From NCBI GenBank assembly GCA_015179045.1, contig WHUZ01000012.1:1364001-1428000 (forward strand): a DNA stretch of 64,000 bases, read 5' to 3'. This document shows, one piece after another, positions 12,090-22,783 of this stretch; positions within the stretch are counted from its first letter, which is position 1, and each line of letters opens with the position of its first letter. A program made the translations under genes and the position numbers. The notes below the pieces were generated by a model. It was given only the letters and a program-made list of their open reading frames with translations, had not been told where the DNA came from and made no database searches. The DNA comes from Kalaharituber pfeilii. Lineage: Eukaryota; Ascomycota; Pezizomycetes; Pezizales; Pezizaceae.

Positions 12090-14087
12090 TCACGTAACCA
12101 CGCCTAAGCGCCTAACACTACCCCATACCCCATCTACTACCTTGACTGGGAGCTTCCGTCCCTGCAAGCACCGGTCTACCAACCACATTCCAACTACGAA
12201 CTCATCTCTATCCAACCATCCTTTCGCTTCTCGATCCACAAGCCTCCAAATCTCGCTCAGGTGATCTGTATTCAGCCGACTGCGTGACCAGATGTCTCGG
12301 ACCACCAGAGGATGCATTGCAGCTCGCATTATCTCCCCAAGCTTTTCTTCAGCCTCATTTCCTCGGTCACGTGGTAGTATTTGCATTGTGTGCATTAAAT
12401 AACCACGATTCGCAGCCCAGACGCCCTCATATCTCTTCCGCTCCTTCTCTCCAACTACTGATTCCGACTTCCACCGAGGATGGGAACCAGCAGCGTGTTT
12501 GTGCTTGTGATTCTTAAGCATGCGATGGTGGGCACTGGATGCCTTTTTACCGGTGTCATCATGAATTCCGTAAGGATGACGATGGGGAGATGTCTTCTTT
12601 TTGTCGGATGGGCGCATAGTTGCGCGGATACCTCCACTGCTCGGGCCTATGGAGGGAGCAGAACGGCGCCGACGCAGTGGCGGTGGGGGAGGAGGAACCT
12701 TCTTCTTTTGACCAGGAAAAACTATGATTGGCTGAGCTGGTGGTATAGGAGTAGGGTCACGAGTAGAAGCAATTGAGGATGCAAGGACAGCATGAGAGTG
12801 GGCTGTTGAACTACCGGTAAGGTTGGAGGATATTGGGTGGTTCGATGATATAGAGAGGAATCCCTGTGTTGGCAGGGGATCAGGCTTCTGTGACATCGGT
12901 ATGGCAGGCACTGAACCTCGTCGCATTAGCAGCCGGGGTGCAGATGATGCCGATGATGATGCCGGGAACTGCTCCGGTGCATCTACGAAAATCTCATGCT
13001 CAGAATCTGTTCCAGACGCTTCAGCTTTCTCGCTTTGAGCGTGCTTCAAATTTCCTCGACGAGGTGGAGGAGGTTGGGGAGGAGGTTGTTTCTGGGAAGG
13101 TTGAGAAGATGGGCGTCGAGGAGTATCATTGGTTTTTGTACTTCGTGACTGTGTAGATGTGGATGTCACATCTGAGCGTTTTGTGTGTAGACTGGGATGT
13201 GCTTCGTGAAGTGCAATAGTAGGTATGATATCGAGACCCGGACCAACGCCATCAGCATCTCCCTTAGAGCCTGTGTGCGTTGGACTGTTGAGTACAGATG
13301 GTGCTCTAGACGTCGGGGGTGAGAGCTGGCTTGCCAATTTCGCTGCTGTCATAGACTGGTTCTCCAAGCCAGCTCTGAGCGGCTGGGGCGCAAAGATGGC
13401 GAGAGACGGCGATGTGCTCGGCTTGACCGGTCGCGATGGAGTCCGGAGCGATGTCGATGCCAAAACGGACGCCGATGAGAGCGAGCTTGTGTCTCCCCCT
13501 CCGGCGCCTCTTCCGCCCTTCGCTTCAAACAAACTTACCAGTGACGATGTATCTTCGATTGAGGACACATCCACATCCCGGAGAGGCTTCTTGTCAGGTG
13601 TAGCTGGTCCACTGTTGCTTCGGCTATGCCTACGAGCGCTTGCCTTCGATGAGAGTGTCGTAGCCGGAGATAAACCACTTGTGGCATTGGCACCGTCTGT
13701 ATCGTTGAATAAGCGCCGCTTTGCGTCTCTGACTGATCCCCGAGGCGGGAGAGCCTCGGAATGCTCGGCTTCGGGCTTGAGGCTGGGCCACGCCATGTTG
13801 GCAGCTGTCGACGCAGTGGTGGAGGGCGGCGCAGGTGATGCGCGGGGTACCGGGCGCACCGGGGAGCTGCGGTCTCGCGGGGAGTCTTCGGTACCGTTGA
13901 GCTTGACTGGAACAGGTGTGACAGTCGAACTGGACCTGGACCTGGACCTGGAGCTGGAGCCTGAGCGAGGAACTGCGGATGAAATGCTGGGGGTGCGACT
14001 GTGTGAGCCTTTTACCGGACCGGTGGCCTTGACGCCTTGGAAGCTGAGGGTGGCGGCCTTGAGGGCGGCAGCCGAGGTGGGCGCCAT
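12090..14087 (-). CDS. IRS4: IRS4-like EH-domain protein (665 aa)
   Basis: Uninterrupted minus-strand frame of 665 codons ending in an Eps15-homology (EH) domain. In yeast, Irs4 and its paralogue Tax4 are EH proteins that regulate phosphatidylinositol 4,5-bisphosphate levels through the phosphatase Inp51, and affect cell-wall signalling, autophagy and rDNA silencing. Here residues 1-530 are serine-, proline- and threonine-rich and look disordered, with proline runs (PPPQPPPP and [12 protein letters not shown]). The EH domain covers about residues 552-650 and shows [32 protein letters not shown] and the EF-hand-like loop [19 protein letters not shown]. The start at 14087 is the first ATG, and the opening residues ([12 protein letters not shown]) resemble the N-terminal signature of filamentous-fungal Irs4 proteins. 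It is transcribed divergently from LIG4, 834 bases away. Long plus-strand frames across 13225-14094 are shadows of the low-complexity region. Confidence 0.88.
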   Translation of the reverse strand: MAPTSAAALKAATLSFQGVKATGPVKGSHSRTPSISSAVPRSGSSSRSRSRSSSTVTPVPVKLNGTEDSPRDRSSPVRPVPRASPAPPSTTASTAANMAWPSLKPEAEHSEALPPRGSVRDAKRRLFNDTDGANATSGLSPATTLSSKASARRHSRSNSGPATPDKKPLRDVDVSSIEDTSSLVSLFEAKGGRGAGGGDTSSLSSASVLASTSLRTPSRPVKPSTSPSLAIFAPQPLRAGLENQSMTAAKLASQLSPPTSRAPSVLNSPTHTGSKGDADGVGPGLDIIPTIALHEAHPSLHTKRSDVTSTSTQSRSTKTNDTPRRPSSQPSQKQPPPQPPPPRRGNLKHAQSEKAEASGTDSEHEIFVDAPEQFPASSSASSAPRLLMRRGSVPAIPMSQKPDPLPTQGFLSISSNHPISSNLTGSSTAHSHAVLASSIASTRDPTPIPPAQPIIVFPGQKKKVPPPPPPLRRRRSAPSIGPSSGGIRATMRPSDKKKTSPHRHPYGIHDDTGKKASSAHHRMLKNHKHKHAAGSHPRWKSESVVGEKERKRYEGVWAANRGYLMHTMQILPRDRGNEAEEKLGEIMRAAMHPLVVRDIWSRSRLNTDHLSEIWRLVDREAKGWLDRDEFVVGMWLVDRCLQGRKLPVKVVDGVWGSVRRLGVVT

Positions 14088-14921
14088 CGCGTGAGATGTT
14101 CGTCGCGCGCTTCGTTTGCATGGCGATTACTTATGATGGGCGTGGCGCGGGTGCTATGGGATTGGTATTGCCACAGCCACAGCGGAGTAACAGGCACCTG
14201 ATCGTAGCCGGCGGTGGGGCGGGGCTGTGGCTGTCTGCCCTGCCACAGTGGCCGGGTGGTAGTCTGGTAGCCGGGTGGGCACTGTGGGAGGGGTCAACGA
14301 GGAAAGTTCAACGAAGGGGAACAAGAACACAAAACGGTAAAAGGACTAGAGATCGGGACGCAAGGCGAAGACCGGTGTACTATATCTCAAGACCACGACG
14401 AAACAACTGTAAGACTGAACAGAATAACGACCCAGTTATACTGTGACCATCCACGATGATGATGATCAGAGGAGGCCCCCTCCTCTCCCCTCAAGAAATA
14501 CCCGTAACCTTCTGGTACCCCCTTCCCTTTCTGGTAGTCTCCTCCCCCCAGGCCGTCACCCACCCGTTGCATCTCAGGTGCCAAGATTCCCACAGCACGG
14601 CGCTCGTGGACGCATCGCGACGAGTCACGGGGAGGGCACTAGACGCGGAGGGGGAAAGCGCGCCGGGGCCTTGGCGTGCGGCAGCCGTGTTATGTCACGT
14701 CTTCCCGGACATGAATTGCTCACCCAGCGATCCTCATTTGACTCTTGCATACATACTCACCGCCACTGTCGCTGCTTGGCCCCCCCTCCCCCCGCTCATC
14801 GCCAGGCTGAGAGGGAGGATATTTTCTGCTGCTGCTTGCTACTAACGTGCTAGAGGGTCTTTCTTGCTACTGGCAGCCACTTGAGAATCTTCACATATTA
14901 CATTCCACTCGCCTTTCCAAA
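14088..14921. promoter_or_regulatory. Divergent intergenic region IRS4 / LIG4
   Basis: An 834-base spacer between two oppositely directed start codons, so it should hold both promoters. It is GC-rich near the IRS4 side, with repeated GGGGCGGGG and CTGTGGCTG-like strings at about 14210-14260, and pyrimidine-rich on the LIG4 side. No specific factor site can be named with confidence. Confidence 0.55.
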
Positions 14922-17900
14922 ATGTCCGGCCTAGACGACGATGTTCCCATGCACGATGCCGCTGACCATAACGAGCCAACGGATGGCGACGACGACCATG
15001 ACGGCCAGGCCGGCCCCTCGACCCAATTCCCCTCCACGCAGTTCCGACCCCATCATATCCCCACCGAGGAGGAGCTTGACGAGAAGTACCCGAACAGGCC
15101 TAAAAATCCCAACTCGACTCTTCCTTTCCATAGCCTCTACACCGATCTCTTCGAGCCTCTGCTATCGAATAAGAAGAAGATGGGTGTTGGAGGAAGAGGG
15201 ATGAAGAATTTGAAGCCGCATGAGATTAGAAGGCAGATTATTGACAGGTTTATTGCAAGGTGGAGGACGGAGGTCGGACCGGATGTGTATCCGGCATTCA
15301 GATTGAGTGAGGATATTTTCCCTTGTTGTGCTTTATTTGTTGTTGATTGCGGGTGGAGAGGTGGGGAGGGAATGCATTTATGCGGAGAGTTGAGGGTAAC
15401 TTTGGCTTAAAAAGTTCGCATATGATGAAAGGCACTTTGCTGATGTAAATAATTCTTCAAAATAAATAGTCATGCCCGACGTACGTCTGCTCCCGCAAAC
15501 CCCTTCCAAGTGATGGTCACTCGTAGCTCCCTCCATTCTAATGTACTGCTACAGAAAGACCGCGACCGCACCGTCTACGGCCTCAAGGAAAAGACCATTG
15601 GAAAAATACTCGTCAGACTCATGAAGATCAACAAGAATTCTGAAGACGCGCAAGCTCTCATCAACTGGAAACTCCCTGGCGTGCGCAGCGCCTCAACGGG
15701 CGACTTTGCTGGGCGGTGTTATGAAATTATTAAAAAGAGGCCCATGAGGACTACCCCAGGGAATCTGACGATCGCGGAGGTGAATAAAAAGTTGGATGAG
15801 CTGAGTGCATATAATAAGGAGTGAGTTTGCGCTGCACATTGGAAAGGGAGGCTGAGTATGTCGATTTTGGGGATGAGTGGCTAATGTGCGGCGGATTGGG
15901 GAAATGGAAATATAGGGAACAGCAGTTGCCGATTTTCAACGAGTTTTATAATCAAATGAATGCGGAGGAATTGATGTGGATAGTCAGGATTATTCTGAAA
16001 CGTATGGATTCGCTTTACCTCATAAGGTGCAGCTGAGGGTAACTAATGGACATACGAATGGGTACAGAGATGAAAGTCGGCGCGACGGAGAAGACATTCT
16101 TCCAGTAAGTTTCCTTCTTATCCACTCCTCCCACTATTCATCGCCTTTGGCCCATAGCACCGCTGACTGAATACCAGAGCATGGCACCCCGACGCCGAGA
16201 ACCTCTTCAACGTCTCCAGCTCCCTGAAGCGTGTCTGCTGGGAGCTGCACGACCCGCACTTCCGCCTTGACACCAGTGACAAAGGCGTCTTGCTCATGTC
16301 CTGCTTCCAGCCTCAGCTAGCACAGTTCCAGAAGCGGAGTTTGGATGACGCAGTCAAGGCGATGCGTCGCGGCGCCGAAACCGAAACCCCCGAGTTCTGG
16401 ATCGAGGAGAAGCTTGATGGAGAGAGGATGCAGATACATATGAAGGATGGGGAGTTTAAATTTTGGAGCAGGAAGGCAAAAGATTATACCTATCTGTATG
16501 GGGAGAATTTCGAGGAGGGGAGCTTGACGAGGTATCTAAAGGAGGCGTTTGATCCGGGGGTCAGGAAGTAAGTGGTACCACCCCTCTCTTCTGTCTATTT
16601 CTTTTGTACCTACATTTGATATTTCCTGAACTTACAATTCCACGCCCAAAATAGCATCATTCTCGATGGTGAAATGATCACCTGGGACCCAGACCTCGAC
16701 TGCATTGTCGCCTTTGGCACTCTAAAATCTGCGTGTCTCTCCCAAGCCAGAAACCCCTTCGACACTACTTGCCAGCGCCCGCTCTTTCGTGTCTTCGATA
16801 TCCTCTACCTTAACAACGAGTGTCTCATAAACTATACTCTAGCCGATCGGCGTCACGCACTGGAGGCCTCTATCCGTCCTATACACAGGCGGTTGGAGAT
16901 TCACAACTACACTCCCGCCACTACCGCGCAAGAAATCGAGGAGTCGTTGCGCAAAGTGGTGGCAGAGGCAAGTGAGGGGTTGGTCATAAAGAATCCGAGG
17001 AGCATGTATCGTTTAAATGACCGAAATGATGACTGGATGAAGGTCAAGCCGGACTACATGACCGAGTTTGGGGAGGACCTTGACTGCTGTATTATTGGGG
17101 GCTACTATGGCTCTGGTCGTAGGGGAGGGATCCTATCATCATTCCTATGCGGATTGAGAGTGGACGGAAATTTCCTCAAACCCGGTGACCCCGAGAACAA
17201 GTTTTGGTCGTTTTGCAAGGTAGGGGGTGGATTGACAGCAGCGGATTATCTAAAGATCCAACATATTACCGATGCTAAATGGGTGAAATGGGACTCACGG
17301 CATCCTCCAAAACATATAATCGAGCTCGCTGGTGGCCCGCTGCAGTACGAAAAGCCAGATGAGTGGATTCAGCCTGAAGACTCAGTTGTCATAGCTGTCA
17401 AAGCCGCCTCTGTGGCGGCAACGGACCAATTCCGTATGGGCAAGACATTGAGGTTTCCGAGGTTCAAGTCCTTCAGGGAGGATAAGGACTGGAGGTCTGC
17501 GCTTAGCGTGACAGAGTTTTTGAATTTGAAAGCCAAAGCGGAGACGGAGGCGAATAACAAGTTGAATGTGGAGAAGCGGACGCGGAGAGTTGGGGCAGCG
17601 GGAGTAGGAGGTAGGAAGAAGAGAGAAGTGGTGGTGATTGGGCAAGAGGGCGCGGGGAAGGAAACGGAGACGGTAAAAACGCAGTATGCGGGGCCTGAGA
17701 CAATGGTGTTTTCGGGAATGGCATTTTTTATAGCGACAGAGGCGGTGAGCGGAAATGAGAGGAGGAGTAAGAATGAGATTGAGCAATTGGTAAAGGTGAA
17801 TGGGGGGAAGTTTTATCAAAGTGAGCAGGCGGCGCCGGGGATCAGGGTTATTGGCGATCGAAGTACGTGGCCCCCAAAAGATTAAAATCGCCACAAGACG

Positions 17901-18768
17901 CTACGTTCACTGACATTTACAACTTATAGAAACCGTCAAAGTCAGTGCCCTAATCAAAAATGGCAATTATGATATCATCCGCCCCAGCTGGATCTTCGAC
18001 AGCCTCCGCCAATACACCGTCGACAAAGAGTCTGGGAATATCCCTGATTCCCCTCCAGACGGAAGCTCATTTGTGCTCCCGCTTGAGCCGAACTACCTTT
18101 TACACGCGACACCCAAGACCGCAGAAGAGGCGAAGCGCAATATTGATGAGTTTGGAGATAGCTATTGCCGGAATGTGACGGTGGAGGAGATCGGGAAGCT
18201 ACTTCAGGAGATGCCGAGCGAGGGGCTGGATCTAGGGAGGGCAGGAGAGTTGAGACAGGTGATTTTCCACGGGGGAAGTAAGAGGACCATCAATGGAGAG
18301 ACACAAGGACTAGGAGTGGACGTAGAAGAGTTGACGGCGTTACCGGGGTGGACGCTGGCACGGTGCGTTGTATACCTCGACAAGCCAGAGCTAGCAGTCG
18401 GAAATGGGCTTGTGGATCCAGCAGCCGAAGAAGAGCCTAGGGGATCAAAGCCTAAGGCATGGGGTCTCGACGTGGCAAAGGTGGACTTGGAGGTCGCGGA
18501 GCAGTTGTTATTATTCGCAGGTGCGAGAGTCACGACGAAGTTCCATGAGAGGGCGGTCACGCATGTGGTGGTTTCGAAAGCAGATCTGGCGAGGGTGATG
18601 AGGATTAGGGAGAGTATTGCGTTCAGGATGGAAGAGATTGGGGGTGAGGAGGATGAGGATGAGTATGGGCTGGGCAGGTGGGGGGTGCCGAGGGTGGTGG
18701 AGACGGGGTGGGTGGAGGAGTGTGTGAGGGAGAGGACGTGGGTGGATGAGGGGAGGTGGGGTATATGA
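14922..18768 (+). CDS. LIG4: DNA ligase IV (ATP-dependent, NHEJ; 1073 aa, 8 exons)
   Basis: ATP-dependent ligase that seals double-strand breaks in non-homologous end joining with the XRCC4/Lif1 partner in the nucleus. Exons: 14922-15306, 15470-15480, 15555-15820, 15916-16001, 16068-16104, 16178-16567, 16655-17862, 17930-18768, giving 1073 aa with all phases matching. The N-terminal DNA-binding domain carries YGLKEKTIGK and NSEDAQALINWKLPG. The adenylation motif EEKLDGERMQIH places the nucleotidyl-accepting lysine at about residue 340. ILDGEMITW (about 394-402) and EGLVIKNP follow, then the OB-fold. BRCT1 is about 742-835, including IRPSWIFDSLRQ. A linker that would bind XRCC4 leads to BRCT2 at about 973-1073 (VVETGWVEECVRE). 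The 11-nt second exon restores RLIMPDKDRDR, a conserved junction in the family. The start is the first in-frame ATG. Length is somewhat above the usual 900-1000 aa. Confidence 0.93.
15470..15480 (+). other. LIG4: 11-nt microexon of LIG4
   Basis: Bounded by an upstream acceptor ending AATAG at 15469 and a strong donor GTACGT at 15481. With the phase-1 end of exon 1 (15306) and the phase-0 start of exon 3 (15555) it encodes I-M-P-D and yields RLIMPDKDRDR across the joins. Without it no GT..AG pair joins the flanking exons in frame with the conserved residues. Introns of 163 and 74 nt flank it. Confidence 0.8.
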
Positions 18769-19599
18769 GACGGACGTACGAAAGGGACTTTTTGTTTGGT
18801 AGAATACATGGACGGTTTTCCAGTGTTTGGTATATTTGGATAGGTTATCTCATTTCCTTTTGGCTTATTATGCAGGATGGGTTTTTGGTATCTTCTGGCC
18901 TTGAGTTCCGCCCTTGTAGGATATTTGTTATATATACATCCACTTTTGGTTTTTTCTCCGAATCTCGATATATTTACATGATGGAGGTAATCATCTGTAA
19001 ACATATTCACACGTGATCCTTCTATGATATGAGTTGCGCCATACTGTACACCCCGTATGGCGAGCAAATGTCACACATATGGTAACAGATTATAGAGGGA
19101 TTTTGCGAGGTTTTATTACAAGCTGATACAGCTAAAAAGGCTGCAAATCAAATCTTCATTCTGGTGGAGAATCGTTACGTAACTAACATTGCCCGGTTGC
19201 CAAGCCTCGCCGTAAACCTTAACCAAAGCACACGGGTTCGAACCCTTTATATCTCGGCATGCGCATGATAAGGGCAAACGGGCAATGGTTCGGGTAGTCC
19301 TTACGACACAGGGGGGCTTTCCGTTAAACAGTCAACCAAAGCGCAAACAAATTATGAGACCTCATAGTTGACCATATACCATCATTCGTCATCATCATTA
19401 TCGGAATCGATAGATTCTCAAAGAATTGCACGTTGACTTTTTATCCGCGTTTTTATATTTAGCGAACGGTTTACAAGTTACGATTGTGCGGAAGTTCGCG
19501 ATTTGGCTTTTACTGTCCCAAGATAACGGAATCGAGTCGGCACATATCCGATCATCGGGGATGACGAAGCGGGTCCCGGCTTCAGTTACATCCACAACC
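18769..19599. other. LIG4 to thioesterase spacer
   Basis: Non-coding stretch between two plus-strand genes. The first part is T-rich and suits the LIG4 3' untranslated region. An imperfect inverted repeat at 19185-19289 is listed separately. The frame of the next gene stays open upstream to about 19426, with an ATG at 19561 that could be an alternative start. Confidence 0.5.
19185..19289. repeat. Imperfect inverted repeat with central TTCGAAC palindrome
   Basis: Left arm 19185-19201 (AACATTGCCCGGTTGCC) matches the reverse complement of right arm 19273-19289 at 15 of 17 positions. Between them, near 19232-19243, is the palindrome GGGTTCGAACCC. This could be a short mobile-element remnant or a tRNA-derived fragment. 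A proper tRNA fold is not possible because the stem around the TTCGAAC loop has only three pairs. Confidence 0.55.
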
Positions 19600-20284
19600 A
19601 TGTCTGCCCCGACTCCTTCCTCAATCCTCAAACGCCGCACCCCAAGCGACTACAAATACCACCTTAGCTACCTGACCCGGTGGTCTGATAACGACCAATA
19701 GTAAATCCCCCCCTCTCTCCTTCCCCACAACCACTGCCACTTCTCTATTCCACTAGGTCCATTCACCCGCTAACATAATTCCCCTCCTCTGAAACAGCGC
19801 CCACCTCAACAACACCACTTACCCGCACCTCATCGACTCTATCATCAACACCTACCTCATCACCTACTGCTCCCTCCCCCGTAACCCCACCGTTCCCGCT
19901 TCCACCGAATCGACACAAATCGGCCTTGTGGTCTCCTCATGGTGCCAGTACGTCTCTCCCGCTAGTTTCCCGACAACCTTATTGTGTGGAATGAGGGTGA
20001 ATAAACTGGGAAAGTCGAGTGTGGATTACGAAGTTGGCATTTTTGAGGAGGTGGGTGAAGATGGTGGCGAATTGCCGGCCTCGGGGTTGAGGAGCGGAAG
20101 AGATAATGCATGGGAGGGAAAGAAGGGGAAGATGGTGGTGAGAGCAGTGGGGGGATTCACGCATGTGTTTGTCGATAAGGTGACGAGGAAGGTGGCGGAA
20201 AAGGGGATGCAGGATGTAGTGAGGAGGGGGCTACAGAGGGTGCTAGCTGAAGGTGGGAGTGAGGGGGAGAAGGCGAAACTGTGA
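19600..20284 (+). CDS. Hotdog-fold acyl-CoA thioesterase-like protein (195 aa, 2 exons)
   Basis: Two exons, 19600-19700 and 19798-20284, joined in phase 2 through a GTAAAT..CAG intron with a CTAAC branch site. The product resembles the 4HBT/YbgC-like thioesterase superfamily, which hydrolyses acyl-CoA or related thioesters. The signature YLTRWSDNDQYAHLNN spans about residues 24-39; it includes the aspartate-containing turn (D32) and the start of the central hotdog helix, which continues as HLIDSIINTYLI. The later strands SSWCQYVSPASFP and LRVNKLGKSSVDYEVGIFE-like residues (MRVNKLGKSSVDYEVGIFE here) are also typical. Usual family members are 140-220 aa. The start at 19600 has a good context (CAACCATGTC); an in-frame ATG at 19561 would add 13 residues. 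The stop lies inside a donor-like string (CTGTGAGTAT), so a further 3' exon cannot be fully excluded. Its substrate is unknown. Confidence 0.82.
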
Positions 20285-20585
20285 GTATAGAACTGGGGAA
20301 GGAGTGTTTATGTGCATGATAGAGGGCAATACCTTTTATTCGTTTTAAATCTTTTTGAATTTTTCAATAGGAGGGTGCTAATGATGAGCAAGGCTGCGTA
20401 AAATGGGAAATTTTGAAGAAATGGAATATACATGGTAACAGTACAGTACAGTGTAGAATGCAACACTACCAAATTAGAACATACATACACACAACCCAAC
20501 AATTTAACCAAACAAAATGCAGCCTATAATTTTTATTTACTTCTCCCTTCCGTCTCATCCCCCTCAGCCGACAAAGCCAACCCCT
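20285..20585. other. Convergent 3' spacer, thioesterase / EBP2
   Basis: About 300 bases between two converging stop codons, AT-rich, consistent with two 3' untranslated regions that may overlap. No other feature seen. Confidence 0.6.
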
Positions 20586-21976
20586 TTACGAACGCCTTGC
20601 CTTCCTTACACTCTTCCCCGGCCTCTTCTTCTTTCCCCCGCCACTGAACCCCTTTGCCTTATTCGCCTTCACACTGAATCCCGTGATATCCGCTGAGCTC
20701 ATTGCATCGTTACTCTTCGCATGTCGCTTCTTTCCTCCGTACCCGAACTTTGCGTCCTTCTTTTGGCGCTTAGTGTTCGGCGCTTTGGACTTGGTGTCTG
20801 TGCGGCGCTTTTTGGAGGCGGAGGGGGCGGGCTCTTCAAGAGAGATGTCGAAGGGATCTTCGGTGGTTGTGAGGGGGTCCTCGCCGGAGGCGCGTTCTAA
20901 GAAGAATGGGCGATTAGTCCGCGTCCAGTAAGAATGAAGGGTAAGGAATTATGAGGGTAAACTAAGGGAGAACGAGAACAGGATAACATACTCCTCTTCA
21001 ACGCCTGTATCTTCTCCAATGTCTGCTTCTTTTGCTTCTCCCTCTCCTGCAGCTTCGCAACCTGCACCTGCTTCCCAAACTTCCTTAAATCTCTCTGCTT
21101 CCGTGCCTCCTGCGCGGCTTTCTTGTTTGCCGCCTCCTCCAACAGCTTCTGCTTAATCTTTGCCATATGCTCGTCCGTCTTGACCATTTCCGCGAAATAG
21201 TCCGACGGTCTCGAGAATGGGACGCCTTCTTTATAGAGGAGACTCCGCGCTGTGTTTGCCGCGGCTAAGGCCTGCATGTAGAATGCGAGCTCGCGGTTGA
21301 GGTCGTCATGGATGTCTTTGATTTCGGTTGAGGCAGAGGAGGTGACAGAGAGGTGCTCGGAGAAGGGGATGCTGGAGGTGGGGAGGGCGATTCGGGCATG
21401 TATAGACATCAGGGCAGCTTTGTTGTTGATCGTGAGGCGTTGGTGGGGGATGACGTCGGAGACGGCGAGGTCGTCTTCGTTTTCGATTTCTGAAAGGTCG
21501 ATGTCGGATTCTTCTTCCTCTTCGTCGACTTCATCATCTTCATCCTCTTCGTCTTCTTCGCCCTCTTCATCTCCATTTTCCTCGTCCTCGTCATTCTCTT
21601 CCTCGTCCTCCTCGTCCTTCTCCTTGTCATCCTTGTTCATTTCGACCTTCTTAGAAACCCCATTAACCTTTTCCTTCTTCTTGTGTTCCTTCTTCTCCTT
21701 CTCCTTTCCTTCCTTGCCATCCTTCTTCAAATCCTCCACCGTCGTCTCCGCATACACCAACTCCGGTACCTCCTCCTCCTCCTCCTCTTCCTCCTCATCC
21801 TCCTCATCCCTCTCCTCGTTCGCCGTTCCATTGCTTTTCTCCCCATTCACACCCGGCAACAGCCCTTTCGCCCTCTTCTCCTTCTCCGCCTTCTTCCTCA
21901 GCTTCTTTTGTCGTTCCTTAGCATAGTCCCGTTCCTGGTACCGATCAAGGGCGAATTTCAACTTGCTTTTGACCAT
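20586..21976 (-). CDS. EBP2: rRNA-processing protein EBP2 (431 aa, 2 exons)
   Basis: Nucleolar protein required for 27S pre-rRNA processing and 60S subunit assembly. Minus-strand exons are 21976-20992 and 20896-20586, joined by a 95-nt intron (GTATGT..TAG). The 431-aa length is close to the 427 aa of yeast Ebp2. The N-terminus is lysine-rich (about residues 1-40). A long acidic block of glutamate and aspartate, interrupted by a lysine-rich piece, covers about 55-175. The conserved Ebp2 domain fills the rest, with RELAFYMQALAAA, FSRPSDYFAEMVKTDEHM, a coiled region, and the C-terminal signature KFGYGGKKRHAKS followed by a basic KRPGKS tail for nucleolar targeting. The last exon is needed for this signature, so the longer unspliced frame ending at 20897 is not the true product. 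It is divergent from HSBP1 and convergent with the thioesterase gene. Confidence 0.92.
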
Positions 21977-22515
21977 TGTGGTGGAGGATTATATCGCGTT
22001 TGTCGGCGGGAAATATTTTAGTATGTAAATTCTAATTGCGTCTGTTCGGCACCGCAGTGGTGACCCTCCAGTTATAATGTAGATTCGAAATGTCGCTGCT
22101 GACAGGCGGCCTTCAACAAGCAAAGAGCTTCTAACTTCAACTACATTTTTTCTTCTTGGGGTGCATGTTAGTAGCATGTTGCTGTGCCAAGATTTACATG
22201 TCTTCGAATGACTAAGCTTTATCTGGAACTCGGCTCTAAGAGGGACTACTTGGACTAGTGTCGTAAGGCTAAGCTGTATTGAATCTCGGTCGGCGACATT
22301 CAACGTTGCTTGCAGCCAAGAAGTCGAATGGCAGAGAACTCGAACGGAAACAGGCGTTAACCACCGCGCATCCGTCCACTCTCAGGCGGAACGGATATAT
22401 CATATATTTTAGCTATACGCCTACTTCATTGAGAAAGCTTCCAAGCGGACTTGAATAAGCTACCGACCGCAGCCGCAGCCTGCAATCACACCCTTACTCA
22501 TCTTGCAAACCCAAC
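21977..22515. promoter_or_regulatory. Divergent promoter region EBP2 / HSBP1
   Basis: A 539-base spacer between the start codons of EBP2 (minus) and HSBP1 (plus), which must contain both promoters. I looked for heat-shock elements (alternating GAA/TTC units spaced by two bases) and saw no convincing array. Nothing else stands out. Confidence 0.55.
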
Positions 22516-22783
22516 ATGTCCTCCCCAGCAAAACCCGAAGACACAAAGTCCAAACCACAGGTACCATCTGTATACGCGCCCTCTTCCACAGTGAAACTAA
22601 CGCTCTCTGGAAACTTGCTAGGACGCCCCAGCCGAGCTCACAGCTGTCGTCGACGACCTCCTCAACTCCCTGTCGCAAAAGTTCGCTACGGTGTCCTCGG
22701 AGATATTCGAGAAAATGGATGCGATGAGTAAGAGGCTAGATGCGATAGAGGCAGCGTTGAGTAGTAGTGGAAGTGGGAAGTAA
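22516..22783 (+). CDS. HSBP1: Heat-shock factor binding protein 1 homologue (68 aa, 2 exons)
   Basis: Small coiled-coil protein of the HSBP1 family. In animals and plants HSBP1 binds the trimerisation domain of heat-shock factor 1 and dampens its activity. Exons are 22516-22560 (15 codons) and 22622-22783, with a 61-nt intron GTACCA..CTAG in phase 0. After a short hydrophilic N-terminus the family signature is clear: AELTAVVDDLLNSLSQKF, then SSEIFEKMDAMSKRLDAIE, a continuous heptad-repeat helix over about residues 18-60. Human HSBP1 is 76 aa, so the length fits. The unspliced frame lacks this sequence, which is why small-ORF searches would miss the gene. It lies between two ribosome-related genes. 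A role in fungal heat-shock control is inferred from the family only. Confidence 0.9.

Noticed and set aside
13225..14094. 289-codon plus-strand frame
   Set aside because: Shadow of the low-complexity N-terminal half of the IRS4-like gene; no family match.
19185..19260. Possible tRNA gene around GGGTTCGAACCC
   Set aside because: The T-arm would have only three paired bases on either strand and no acceptor stem or anticodon arm can be drawn.
21297..21926. 209-codon plus-strand frame rich in serine
   Set aside because: It is the antisense of the acidic EBP2 coding region; the serine runs mirror GAA/GAG/GAT codons.
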